From NCBI GenBank assembly GCA_037176725.1, contig JAZBRS010000076.1:119121001-119185000 (forward strand): a stretch of 64,000 nucleotides of DNA, written 5' to 3'. Source of the DNA: Posidonia oceanica. Taxonomy: Eukaryota; Streptophyta; Magnoliopsida; Alismatales; Posidoniaceae. A model generated the notes under the pieces. The model ran no database searches. It was not told the origin of the DNA and saw only the letters and a list, made by a program, of their open reading frames with translations. Every line of letters starts with the position of its first letter. Position 1 is the first letter of the stretch. The translations under genes were made by a program, and so were the position numbers. Positions 45,010 to 57,000 of the stretch are shown here, one piece after another.

Positions 45010-45475
45010 CTAAGGTCCCGCGTGGACCTCCCACTTGTTAGACTGTGACACCAGGCTGAGCTTCCAGCCTCTTTCTGACCCCTGTTAGCATCTGTTGCCT
45101 TCATATTTTTGCATAATATTGTTGTCTAGTATCTTCTCATCAGTACCTATCCGCTTTCTTTAATTTCCATTGCCTGTGGGTCCTGGAATCTGGCGATGAA
45201 GGTTCTCTTTCTGAACCGACTGGTCCCGCGTCGAGGTCCCGCGTGGACCTCCTGCGTGTTTGACTGAGATATTAGACAAAGTTCCCAGCCATCATTCCGA
45301 CCCTCATTTATGCCTATTTCTTAGATGTTATTGCATAATGTTGTTCCGGGATACTTCCTCCCCATCCTCCAACCGGTCTCATACCGAATTGGATTGAGGA
45401 GGGCCACCCATTTGGCTGTGACTACCACTGGAAGTATGAACTGTCCCCGTGTGGAGGTCCCGCGTGAGACCCTCG
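45010..45475. repeat. GGTCC-CGCGT-GGACC hairpin units in TE6
   Basis: Three diverged blocks of about 215 bases, each with AGGTCCCGCGTGGACCTCC or a variant (near 45014, 45233 and 45450). Inverted arms GGTCC and GGACC enclose CGCGT. The third has GAGGTCCCGCGTGAGACCCTC. A separate set of CTCCCGCGT units with CAGTG-GCAA-CACTG lies at 43745-43970. Confidence 0.65.
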
Positions 45476-47417
45476 CTTATTTAACAGTGGCTTCTACAGA
45501 TGTGGCTAGAGCCTATCTTCCCTCATTTTGGCTACTCCTCATGCATGTTTACATTCAAGTACCCTTATTTACTTCTCTGTTTCCTTTTGAGCATTGTTTA
45601 CTTAAGTCTTACTTGCTTTACTTATGCTCCTTATCTTGTACATTACCTCCTCGCTTTATAATGTTTATCTCCTGATTGCATGCAGCATGTGTGATGTTTA
45701 ATTACATTCTATCTTCTCATGTATGTTTGCTTCTTAGCCTTACATAGCTATTTGCCTTGGTCTTCCTTTAATCCATGAGCATGTTTACTTAAGTTTCTTT
45801 CCTTTCGCCTTCTTAAAATAACATGGCATGTTTTCTTTAGCTAGAACATATTAATTGGCCTTCAGCCTACATTGAGCCACACTATGAGCGGAATGACGTT
45901 AGAAAAGGCCACTCCTCGGGCGTGTCGGGGGTGCCTAATACCTTCCCCGCACGTACTAGGAGTCCTTACCCATCTCTGGACCACAATGACTCAGTGTCGC
46001 ATCCGTTTTGCATGGATCCACTTTGATTTCTTTTGCTTTTATTTGTTTACTCCAGTTTTCCTTGTCTTCCGGTTTTTCCCAATTAGACTAGGTGGCGACT
46101 CCCCTATTTTGTTGTTTATCTTATTCGTCGATTTCGATGTTTATTGGTAATTTTACACTCTTTATCGGGTCGAATCTTCCTCGGACATGCCATTTTTTGA
46201 GACCCTCTTTCTCTTCAACCGGGCGTCTGCGAGCTTTGGCAGTGGCTCCCATATCGTATGCGAGAGACGGTCGCATAAGAATGACCACTCCGTTAAGGAA
46301 TTTAGACTTGATCCCTTTTTCCTTTTTTCCTTTTATTCTTTAATCGTCACTTATCATTTTATTGGTGTTTTCTTCCTTGAGTTGAACTTTCCTCGGATAC
46401 ACCATTAGCTGTGGCCCTCATTCCCTACGGCCGGGCGTCTGCGAGCTTTGGCAGCGGCCCCCGAGTCGTACGTCGAAAGAGACAGTCACAACACCATACA
46501 TGCTTTTTGGGTGATGAATGCTTTGCTTTGCACATTTGCTATGCCACTACACACGCACATGCCATGCATGCCCGCTTTTGACATGATAAGTGTTTCCTTT
46601 TCACTATCATGATCACATACACTTGCACATGCCATGCCCATGCTTTTTGCCTTGCTATGTGAATTGCTTGCATGCCATGACTTCTTATTTCTCTCCCCTT
46701 CGCATATGCCATGCCTAGGATAGTAGAAACTTGCTTGCTTCCCTCTTGCTCAATCTAAAAGCCACAATATAGCAAAGCAATAACATCTAAGCACAACTAG
46801 AGCCAAAAACTTGCAGTTCTTTTCCCTTGGTTTAATAAAACGCAAGTAAAACGCTCTAAAGCATCTACATCAGCATTTAGAAGGCATGCATTCTTCTCAC
46901 CTGAGTCAACCCACAGTCTGAGAAGGATAGTCCCGGTCTCTTGCTCCCAACGCTTTGGCGTGGTGTGAGTAGATCTGTCTGTCCCCCCTTGTCCAGGGGT
47001 CGCGTTGGTGTTTTTGGAGGGTACCACCCATGCTTTTAGTAGGGTCGAGGCCACCAATGCACCACCCGTTCTACCTGAGCTTTGGCAGGGTCGAGACGGG
47101 AGCCTTTCTTCTGGCCTGGAGTCTGTATAATCCCATTACCCTTGAGTGCGTCCTGGTAGGTCATCTACTCGGGACATGCATGGTGAGAGAGCGCATATTA
47201 GGGCATTCATCTGCATCATGCCACCCCTAATAACTCTTTTTGCATCCAACCTCTAACGTGTTTATTTGTTTTGCAGGTAGGTGCAGGTTCCTTCGGCTAG
47301 GATCCTGAGCGTCCCTCTCTGTCTCTGAACTGTCTATCGCTTCCGACAGTAGCTAGCTTTAGGTCTTGTGTCCCTGCCTTCAGCCGCAGATCTATTTGCT
47401 TCCGCTTGCCGTCCGCT

Positions 47418-49861
47418 ATGGCCCAGCATATCGGTGAGCCTCCTTCCTCATTGGCGTCAGGAGAGGTACTGATTTCGGTATCTCCTTCCGTTGCCTTGGC
47501 GTCCCCCGTCTCCTCTCCACTTCTGGTGCAGGAGACCTCCCAACCCATTTATCTGGATCAAGGGTCGACCCCAGCTGACCTGGAGCTTGTGATCGCGTCT
47601 ACCGCGGTGACCGCCACTCGAGCTCCAGGAGCGTCGCCTTCTGTTCCGTCCCAGGGCCTTCCCATCTTGGGAATCCAACCTTCTGTGGCTACCCTTGGCG
47701 TAGGATCCACTCCGGTTGCTTCCTTGGTCTCCGCACCTCCCTTGGTGGACACCTCCTTGCGCCCCAGCCCGTCGGTCGATGCTTTCTCTGCCTTGCAAGC
47801 GCAGTGTTTATTGGTTAAGGCTGATAGGCTGCGAAGCATGGCTTTCGCACTCGACCTGACTGTGGCCTGTTCTTCCCGCCCAACCCCTGAGGTTCCGGTG
47901 CTGCCCTCTGTAGCCCTGCAGGCTCGCTACACTGCACCCCCGCCCTTTTCGTCGCCTCGGCTCCTCACAGCTCTGGCGATGGGGGCACATTTCCAGCCTC
48001 CTGCACCTGCACAGCACCTTGCACTACATGCAACTCCTTCCTCTGGTGGCCAGTCTTCGGGATTGGCAGGAGCACAGCACCCCTTAGGCTCGTTGCCCGG
48101 CACTGTGCCAGTGCAATAGCTGTTGCTCCCCTGCACTACACCTTACACTGCACAGCATATAATTTATCCATCTTCCTTGCATCAGGTTCAGGCTCTGCAT
48201 ACATAGCACCACATCCTGCACCCTTGCACGGGTATGCTGGCCCTCATGCTACGACACCAGGTGGTGTGATGGTGGATCCAGAGGAGCGCTTTCGCGCGAC
48301 CCGCGTAGCATACGTGGTCCCTGCCTCTGCTGCACAACCCTCGCCAGCAACAGCCTCAGACGCCTTCCTTGCCAGGTTGGGCGATCTAGAGAGAGCACTT
48401 CATCAAGTGCAAGGCTAGGACCGCCAGCCCTACCAATTCCACGACCTCTGTCGCTTTCCCGAGGCCACACTCCCTTCGAAGTTCCGCATCCCAGACTTCG
48501 ATAGATATGATGGTAGAGGCTGCCCCATCTCGCATCTGAAGGCATATTGTGGGGATCTTTCTCAGCTTCGGGCTGATGAAAGGCTCCTTATCCGCCTGTT
48601 CTAGAAGAGTTTAACTGGCCCCACGCTCAGGTGGTTCACGTCCCTTGACACCGCTACGGTTCAGACTTGGACTGGTCTTTCTCGGGCTTTCCTTGAGCAA
48701 TATGCTTTCAACCTCGACTTGATCCCCAAGAGGGAGGATCTCGTCGCCATCCGGTAGAGGCCGCAGGAGCCATTCAAGGAGTATGTTGGTCGCTGGTGCT
48801 CCACAGATGCCTAAGTCAGAGATAGGCCCTCCGAGGAGGATTCTATCGAGATGATCGTCAAAGGGGCGCTGCCAGCGACAGGGACTCTACTTTGCATCCA
48901 GCACATCACTAGTTTTGCATCGTTGATTAAGGCTGGCGCCTGCGTGGAAAGCTCACTACAGAGTGGGCATTTCCTTGCACTTTCTGCATTGGCTAGGTAG
49001 GCTGACAGCACTAGCAATCGCCGCAGCAGCAGCAACAGCAACTCCGCTTCCGACTACTCCAAACAGCACGCCGTCGCATGCGCTGATCCTCCTGAGGTGC
49101 CTGCCTTTGTAGAAAGTCAGCTAGACCCTTTTCTGCTAGTGCACGCACCTATTTATGCACCCACTGCACACACTGTCACCATTGAGCCAGTGCATCACGT
49201 CGCACCAACACAGCAAGGATGACAGCCTAGGCAGAGACGAGTCTGCCGCGCGAAGAGCGACTTCACCCCACTTGGTGAGCCGTTAAGTGCCGTCTTTCCC
49301 TAGGTTGTGTCGCTTCTGAGGCTTCTGGAAACTCGCCCACCATAAAATCCTCTTCCAAGGTGGTATGATGCGAGCAAGCATTGCGATTACCATCGAGCCC
49401 TGGGGCATTCGACGGATAATTGCCTCACTCTCCGGGATGTCGTTCAGGACTTGATTAACAGCGGGACCCTTGTCGTCAATCTGCAGGAGGCTGCTCACAC
49501 ACCTGCACTTGCACTTGCACACCCTAGCGTAGCTGGCCCTTCCTCTTCGGAGTCTGTGGGCTTCGAGGATGCCGGAACCTCGGGGGCTTACCCCAATCTT
49601 CTTTGAATTCAACTCTGCCCGGTGGGTCTTTCCGATCCCATCAGTGCAATCCCCCCTTCCTATCTCTCCCTATTTGTCTGGGGGACGCTCGGAAGCGCAA
49701 CAGCAGAATCAACAGCAAGCTCAGTCGCAAAACTGTCCAGGTAAGCCCCTTCTCCAGCATCAGCAGCCCCAGTGCTCCCCGCACTGCCGACAGCAGATCT
49801 CGCTGACAGCATCAACAGCGTAGGGGCAGACCCAGCACCTCCCTCCTAAGGTCGCTGACAG
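47418..49861 (+). pseudogene. gag: TE4 gag pseudogene
   Basis: ATG 47418. A frame of 234 codons (proline/serine-rich N-terminus) to TAG 48117-48119, a frameshift before 48224, then the capsid domain with PSKFRIPDFDRYDGRG, HLKAYCGDL, SLTGPTLRWFTSLD and FLEQYAFNLDLIPKR (48480-48750), and a CDYHRALGHSTDNC knuckle (about 49380-49422). At least eight in-frame stops follow, including after HQVQG, RLF and GRWCSTDA. The sequence ends at a perfect splice donor CAG|GTAAGT (49859-49867). Motif by motif it parallels TE5 gag. No protease follows. Confidence 0.85.
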
Positions 49862-50012
49862 GTAAGTCCCTCTTACCTCTCGTTTATTTCCTACACTGTC
49901 TTTTCTTTTTGTTTTGTTTTGTTTTTGTGTTTTCTTGCCTTGTCAAAAATCATAAAAAGCATAAGAATAGCAAAATCCCTAAAAACCTGCATTTCTTTTT
50001 CTACATGCATTT

Positions 50013-50216
50013 ATCATTCGGGCTGATACCCCTAACTATCCGGCGATGGGTCCGTTAACCTATCACCACTAGGCTGATACCCCTAACTATCCGACGATGG
50101 GTCTGCTAACCTATCATCACTGGGCTAGCAGCCCTAACTGCTCGGCGATAAGTCCGTCAACTTATCATTCAGGCTAATATCCCTAACTATTCGGCGATAA
50201 GTCCGTCAACTTATCA
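50013..50216 (+). repeat. two-stem hairpin units in TE4 3' untranslated region, block 1
   Basis: Four units of about 49 bases. Each has stem 1 around CCCTAA and stem 2 around TCCGTTAA. Stem 1 arms are GATA/TATC, AGCAG/CTGCT (50127-50142) and AATA/TATT; stem 2 arms are GATGGG/CCTATC or GATAAG/CTTATC (50147-50166). Arms vary but remain complementary. Confidence 0.88.
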
Positions 50217-51651
50217 CCCTGCACATATCAATCACTTTGCATGCATATCCATTCATCTTGCACATATCTGCCATCATGCATTATTATTTATTGCATGTAC
50301 ATATCATTTCTTGCATTCTATAAAGCATAAAGCCAAAAAAATCAAGAAAATAAAAGCAGCAAAAATATTTTCTTCGCCTTCCTGGTGGTTTTCCCTTGTT
50401 ATGTTTTCCTAAAACAAAAATCATAAAAATACAAAACCAATGCAAAACCCAAAAACATGTTTGTCCTTTCCCCTGCTAAAATATTCAAAACCCACAAACA
50501 TTTGCATAATCAGAAACCAGCTTTGGACAAACAAGCAGCGCCTAGAGGATGTCAAGCAGTGACAGTCTCAGGCAAGTCTCACCCAAGTGGCGCCATCTCT
50601 TGTATGTGGCTACAAAGTGAGACTAGAGCAGAACGGAGCAACTTGCTGAGCTTAAAAACTCTCGAAGCGAGGTCCACCTTAACCAGAGAGTCCACCAGAC
50701 ATGGATAGGACCAAAGCAGAGCAGAGCATAGCCAGAGGCTGTCTTCACATTGCAGAGGCTGAAGGTGCACGCCGATCAGCCAAACTCTCAATGCCTCATC
50801 TGGGACTACTACCCCAAGAGGGCGAAGACATGCATATCCAAATGAATAGAGGTCATGTGAGCAAAAGAAATGTGACAACATGATATGCATGCTGAGCACA
50901 AAAGAAAAATGCAGAAAGAAGTTGAAGAAAGAAGGCACTCATGAGAGGAGTGACTCGGACGAGTGTCGAAGCCACCTCAGCTATCAGCTTCAAGCGCCAC
51001 ACTGGCAGCTGCACGAGATGCACTATCAAGAGGACCTGGCCCCACCCTCCAAGTGCAGTAGCACGCTCTAATCTCCTCTGCAGGCATCTCTACTCCCTTG
51101 GCAGGCAAGATGCGGATCCAGTCACTCATGAGGGGAAAAGAAGATCTATTCTGTGAGCGTCAAAAGCGGTAGACGATCCCTGAAGAATTGAGACGGAGGC
51201 TGAGAAGCTGCATCCAATGCTCTACTACCCTACAGCCAAAGGCTATACTCTGCAAAGCTGAGGCCTCATCCCAAGCCAAGAGTGAAAAAGAGAGCCACCG
51301 ACCACCACTCGGCATGGCGTCGCAAGAGGATTGAGTCCCCTGAGTCAGGGACCGCAGAAGCATCCTTATGGCACAGCTGCTTTGAATCCAAAGCCACCAA
51401 AACATGCATGCTGTAATATATCTTTATCCTCCTTTCTCCCTATTTTCGAAAATTGGAGCCAAGGACGAGCACTTTTGCCTGCCTTGCTCAGAGGCTCTGT
51501 GCTTTTCAAATTTTGCCGCCCACTGCGTGGGTAGGTCCATGATGACTGGCATGAACCTTGTTTGCCACCTTGTGACGCTGCGAAGCATGCCCGCGCTGAG
51601 ACCATTGCACGCCTATCACGATGGGTCCCTGTTTCCTTTCTGCATCATTTC
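50217..51651 (+). other. TE4 unassigned insert-like region
   Basis: 50217-50460 is A-rich with no feature. 50460-51420 differs in composition from the rest of TE4: purine-rich, GC-balanced, with many short frames on both strands (for example 50701-50883 plus) but no domain I can recognise and no LTR-type ends. It may be a captured host fragment or the remains of an extra ORF like that of TE5 at the same relative position. 51426-51651 leads into the next hairpin block. Confidence 0.4.
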
Positions 51652-52445
51652 TACAACCGGGCTAGCAGCCCTAACTACTCGGCGATGGGTCTGTCAACCT
51701 ATCATTTTATCATGTCATCATTTCTGCATCCGGGCTGGCAGCCCTAACTGCTCGGTGATGGGTCCGTTAACCTATCACTCTGCATTCCTCTACATCAGGC
51801 TAGCAGCCCTAACTGCTCAGTCGGCACCCGTTAAAATGTCATCCCACATATCTACGCTGCATACGGGCTGATATCCCCAACTATTCGGTGATAAGTCCAT
51901 TAACTTATCACCTTGCATTTGCATTACTCCATTGCATCCCCCACCATCATTGCACTTTGCACAGTGTACCCTTTCCATCCATCTCACTGCATCTGGGCTG
52001 GTAGCCCTAACTACTCGGCCGACAAACCCATTAGTGTTGTCTCCGCCTTGCATTTTGATGCCAAGGGCACTTCGACTGCCCCCTGGTATCGTTCACCGAT
52101 ACCAGGGGCATCTTTATTCAGCTGCCCCATGGTCTCCCATTTCCATCTACATTTGGACTGACATCTCTAACTGTCACAGGAGTGTCTACGGACCTTTGCC
52201 ACACCTTCGGGTATGGTATTCCTGCTGCATTCGTGGTCACAAGCCATCCCACTTGTAATCACCCCTCTTGCTTGACAGACTCGCTGGCCTGTCACCATCC
52301 ATCGGGATGATAGCCCCAACTATCCGGTAGTGAGTCCGTTAACTCCTCGTGGGTTGATAGCCTCGACTATCCGGTGATGAGTCCGTTAACTCCTTGCGGG
52401 CTGATAGCCCCAACTATCCGGCGATAGGTCCGTTAACCTATCACC
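51652..52445 (+). repeat. two-stem hairpin units in TE4 3' untranslated region, block 2
   Basis: About nine more units, more diverged and spaced by TGCATT-rich sequence. Stem 1 arms include GCAG/CTGC (about 51735), GTAG/CTAC (about 52005) and GATAG/CTATC (52310, 52355, 52405). Stem 2 arms include GATGGG/CCTATC, GATAAG/CTTATC and GATAGG/CCTATC. A few copies (51830, 52030) have lost one stem. Confidence 0.85.
52077..52110. other. perfect hairpin conserved with TE5
   Basis: Arms CCCCTGGTATCG and CGATACCAGGGG around TTCAC. The TE5 homologue (23540-23564) has CCCTGGTATC and GATACCAGGG around a different five-base loop. The flanks also match, for example TTTTGATGCCAAGG just upstream in sense. Confidence 0.88.
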
Positions 52446-54044
52446 CATTCCATCTTAGTGTAATAGCATTTTGTTGCATGGCATTGGCATTCCATCATCT
52501 CGCAGACATCACGTGACCAGGATCGTTTTCCTGGTTTTGCGTGCCCCGCGCTCCACTATTTGTACACTGCATCTCACAACATTCGCATTGCATAGCATCA
52601 TGTAGTTCCTTTGTATCTCCTTGTAGAGTCAATCCTAGTACTGTATCTCATCATTACACGGACATCGCGTGCTTAGGATCCGAACTCTAGGTCCACGTGT
52701 TGCCTAAGGCACCATCTTCATCGCCCGCATGCTTCTTTTTATAGCATTGCCGACTCGGGATGATGCTCGCAGTAGTGCGTAACCCAGGATCGCTTTCTCG
52801 GTTCCGCATGCTCGGCGTTCCACTACATACCTTGCACCCCACTACATAACATCTCATGCATTGTACCCTTATTGCGCTGCCACTCCTCTGTGGTCCTTCC
52901 ATCAATTGCCGCATTCCACTTTCCCAAGTCTTTTAGTACCTGCCGCTGCATGCACATCCCCTGCTTTACTTTTAGCATATTTATTTTCTATGGTATCCCA
53001 TGCACTTGCATCGCCATTCGTCTACAGCTGAGCTTTGCGAATGGCACCCCCGTTGCTTGGCCTACATGCATTGCCTAGTGACAGCATTGCATTTCATTTC
53101 CACTTTTCCGCGTGCATGCACCATCCCGCTTTACCCCAGAGGAGTTTCAGCGTAGTAAGCATTAGTATAGGCATGTCATTTGCACAGCATTCTAGTGTCT
53201 GCATTCATCTGCATTTGCATTCACTTTCCTGCATTGCTTAGGACCCCCTCTGCATTGCATTGCCCCTTCTGCCTCTTCTGCCTGTCTGCTGCCTCGCCTG
53301 GAGACAAACACTTTCTCCTTCTCGCGGCCTCACGAGCTCCTACTTGTTTCACTTGTCCCGAATGGACAAGGGCCCTTGGTCTCCCCTGGACTAGCAGCCT
53401 GCCCAAGCAGCAAGCGTGCTAGCCCTCCTGGAGCTGCTTTTGCGCAAGCTTGGACAAACAGCCAACTTGCCGCATTGCCTTGTAGAACCCCCTGCTTCTT
53501 CTCCATGCATCACTCTGCACTGCCCCAGCATTAGCACAAGCACGCACAGCATTAGCACTCTCAAGCATCAGCATTCAAGCACTAGCACTCAAGATTTAGC
53601 ACTCACAAGCATTAGCAAGCACTCACCTCAAGCATCAGAACCTGCAAGCATTCAAGCACCAGCACTCTCAAGCATTAGCATCTGCAGCATAGCACCCCAT
53701 GCATCAACATCGGCATTAGTGCCAGCACTCACCATGCATCAGCATAGCATCTCCCCATGCACAGCACTCGCACGCGCACTAGTTCATACTAGCTTAGTGT
53801 CGGCATTCGCATCGCATACCAGTTCTGCACTAGCATCTGACCTAACATCTGCACTAACTCCTGCATTAGCATGCATTGCATTGCATTAGCATCCTGCATC
53901 TGCATCTGCATTGTGGCATCGAGTCATGATTTCCGGTGCATCTGCTGGATAAGTGACTCACGCCAACAGTAATTTGTGCTCCTGCCGGCGTTAGGTAGGG
54001 TGTCTAGTCTACCCTGAGCAGCGGTCTCGCTACGCTTGACCTCA
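52446..54044 (+). other. TE4 3' untranslated tail
   Basis: No gene. Rich in GCATTGCAT words. 53520-53900 is a degenerate array of AGCATTAGCACTCA-type words. The last 135 bases match the TE5 tail up to the PPT. CAGGATCG-x-TTTCCTGGTT-x-GC recurs at 52515 and 52790, showing an internal duplication. Confidence 0.55.
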
Positions 54045-54060
54045 CTCAGGGAGGGGCATC
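54045..54060 (+). promoter_or_regulatory. TE4 polypurine tract
   Basis: CTCAGGGAGGGGCATC directly before the 3' LTR, identical to the TE5 tract. Confidence 0.88.
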
Positions 54061-57000
54061 CGTAAGCATCCCATTCTGATAGCCCGGAAGTTGGTTGTTT
54101 TCTCCTGCAGGCTCGTGTGGACTTTGGATTGGCACTCCTTTTTCTAACCCATTTTCTAGCCCAAAACCTAGCCCAAAACCTCACCTAAAACCTTAGCCTA
54201 AACCCCAAGCCTTCTTGCATCTTTTTAAACCTTTTTAGCCCAAGCCCAAGCCCTTTTGCCAATTGAGTACATTGAACGCTGGAATAGGCAGCGTCCAACG
54301 TTGGACGCGCCCTGTTCCAGCGTCCAACGTTGGACGCCTTCTGCTCCAACGTCCAACGACTTGGTTGCAGCAGCGGCTGCTCTGCCCCCTTCGGCTCACC
54401 GTCCGTCCACTCCACCGCCTCCCCGCACTTACTACCCATCCCTTCTCACACTCCATGCCATCCACTACCTTCCAAAGCCCAGTTACTACCCATCTCTTCT
54501 TTATCAGCAACATTCCCGCTCTCTAAGCCCTCACTGCCAATTTGCCACCTCTGTCAGCCACCAGCGGCTCCCTCGCATGCCGACTGACATGCCCATGCCC
54601 CTCCTACCATCCCTCGTGGCTCCCTCACACCCAGAGCACCTGCCAAAGCCTGCCAATTCCCCTCTGAGCCGCTGCAATTTTGGCAGCAAACCCAAGCACC
54701 CAGTGCACAAAACCAGCCCAACCACCCTCTTTTGACAGAGAGCACAGACCAGCACAGCCCCTTTCCTCTGCAATTCTCCACCTCCAGAGCCAGACCAATT
54801 GTCCACCTTCCTCCTGGACCCTTCGTCGACCTCTCCCGTGCCTCCAGCAGCCCGCACGAGCTCGCCGGAGTCAGCTGGTCGTCCACTTCTGCAGTGCTGG
54901 TGAAGGAGGTCGACACACCGTTCCAGGCCACGACGAGGTAAGCACTCTATCCCCGTAGCTCTTGCATGCCTAGTAGCATGTTCCCATGCATTCTTGCACT
55001 TTTTGAATCCTTTTGGTCACGATTCGCGGCCAAGAGAGAGTTCAGTGTGTTGGACGCACCAACTGGTGCGTCCAACGTTGGACGTAGCATAGGCCGGCGT
55101 CCAACACCCAGCCTTGCCTTGCTCTTGTTCTATTGTCTTCCATGCTTTGTTATTGCATGCTTTTCTGTAAATCCATGCTATATGCTTCCTTAAAAGTTCT
55201 CTGATGCTATGCCATGCCTATTTGCTTGTTCCATGCTTGTTTGAATCATCTTTGCATGCTCTGATATCAGTCTGTCATCTGCCTGTGTTGGACGCTAGGG
55301 TGAGCCGCGTCCAACGTTGGACATTGGTTCAACTAGCGTCCAACACTCTTGTTAGCCATAACTTGCTGCCATGCCTATATTATGCCCATTTTTTATGCTT
55401 GTTCATGGTCCATACTTGCTTAGAGATGCCTGGCCCCTATGGCAACCATGTTTCGGTTTGCTAGGTCTTTTCAAGTTGCTTGCTCTTTTTTTGCAAAGTT
55501 TATTTCTTATCTTCCCATGCATGTTCTTCCTTTCTTGCTTTCCTTGACTTAAATGCTTTCTATGCATGCTTCTGTTTGCTCTTACATGTCTCTGCTATGT
55601 CTGCATGCATATAGGTGGGGTTAGAGCTGAGCTCCCCTTTTAGTACAGGTAGGTCTGCATGCTTTGGCCGTTGGACGCCAGAGCCTTCAGCGTCCAACGT
55701 TGGACGCTGCTGGCTCCAGTGTCTAACGTCCTGGCTCCTCATCTTGTTATTCAAAGCTTGCATGTCGTTCTGATCTCCTTGCTTGCATGTCTTCTACATT
55801 TGTATGCATGCTTAGCTTCCTTTGCAACTGTTCTTCAGCTTCCAATAGTTTATTTGCTATTTTATGCATGTTTTTTTATGTGTTGTGCCTCCCAGGGCGT
55901 TGTACGTTGCTGGTGCTGGCGTCCAACACCCTGGTTGTGTCTCTGGCCTAGCACAAGCTACTACTGGTAAGTTTTGGTTTTCTTTTGTGATCCCATGCTT
56001 ATATGTTTGCCCCATGCTCATCCCCAGTAGCCCAAATGCTTGTACCTATTTTTGTTTTGCTTTTGTATGCTTCTTTCTCTCCTCTGTCTTCTGGTCTGTG
56101 TTAGATGCCTGTCCCTCTGGTGTCTAACGTTGGACGCCAAGCCTACAGACGTCCAACAACCTGCTTGCTTTGATCTTGGATTCTAGCTTGCTCCTTGCTC
56201 TGATTCCTCTTCTAATCTTCTGTTACGTTAGACCTACATCTCCTGCACCCAATTAACTGTATATTTGCATCTGTATTGCATCCATGTAGCTAGAATGCAT
56301 GGTTTTCTAAAATTTGCATGCTGTCTGCCTCCAGCAGGTGTTGGATGCCAGCAATGCTGGCGTCCAACGTTGGACGCTAGTGTTGCCAACGTCCAATGCT
56401 TGCAGATGGCTGACAGCCATTTTAAAACACCGATTTTGCTTTGCTCACCGTTTTCTACATTTTTTGCTTCTTTGGCTTGCTGCAACCCCTATGCATGTTG
56501 CCCACCCCTTTGTTTTGGTTTTGCACCCTGCTTTGTCTCGTTTTCCTCACTTCGCCCCGTTTTCCGCGTTTTGCATCGTTTCCCGCTCCGCTGCATAGTT
56601 TTCTACGCCCCGTTGCATCGTTTTCCACTCTTTGCCTCGTTTTCCGTGCCTTGCATTGTTTTCCGCATTTTCGCACCGTTTTCCGCACCCGCTTTGCTTT
56701 ATCGCTTGCATGTCGCTTGCATTGCTTGGTTTCCCTACAGCTTTGCTTTACCGCTTGCATCTGCATTAGGGCTATGATGCTTACTGCCTAAGAGTGCTCA
56801 CGAACTAGGGTCTGCCCAGTTCTGAATACTAGCAGCGTGGCTGAGCACATAGATAGCACATTTATTTCCAATGCATAGTAGGTAGGCATTTATGGCATTT
56901 AGGCATTAGGCTAGCAATTCCCTGCATTAGCGCGAGATTACCTAAGAAAGACCGACTCTCGGACGTATCGAGGGTGCCTAACACCTTCCCTGTGCGTAAC

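Larger units (their letters stand above)
43500..46490 (+). mobile_element. TE6: solo LTR of a Tat-type element
   Basis: Starts TGTAGACACCCC and ends GACAGTCACA. Flanked by GCACC (43495-43499) and ACACC (46491-46495), a duplication with one mismatch. The TE4 leader is continuous with the TE5 leader if it is removed. It has TATAAAA at 44198-44204, an exon-like block ending TTTCAG|GTATGC (44538), the conserved GGGGGTGCCTAATACC block (45925-45945) and GGTGGCGACTCC at 46091-46102. No internal region or second LTR is present, so it arose by LTR-LTR recombination. Confidence 0.82.
43321..47417 (+). other. TE4 leader, split by solo LTR TE6
   Basis: TE4 leader sequence is 43321-43499 and 46491-47417. 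It is non-coding, rich in TGCTT words, and matches the TE5 leader, including the ACATGCTTTTTGGGTGATGAATG block (46498-46520) and the GGGTACCACCCATGC block near 47018. A strong splice acceptor TTTGTTTTGCAG ends at 47276, 142 bases before the gag ATG. Confidence 0.65.

Noticed and set aside
53520..53900. Possible coding sequence in the AGCATTAGCAC-rich stretch
   Set aside because: A degenerate short-word repeat with low complexity in every frame.
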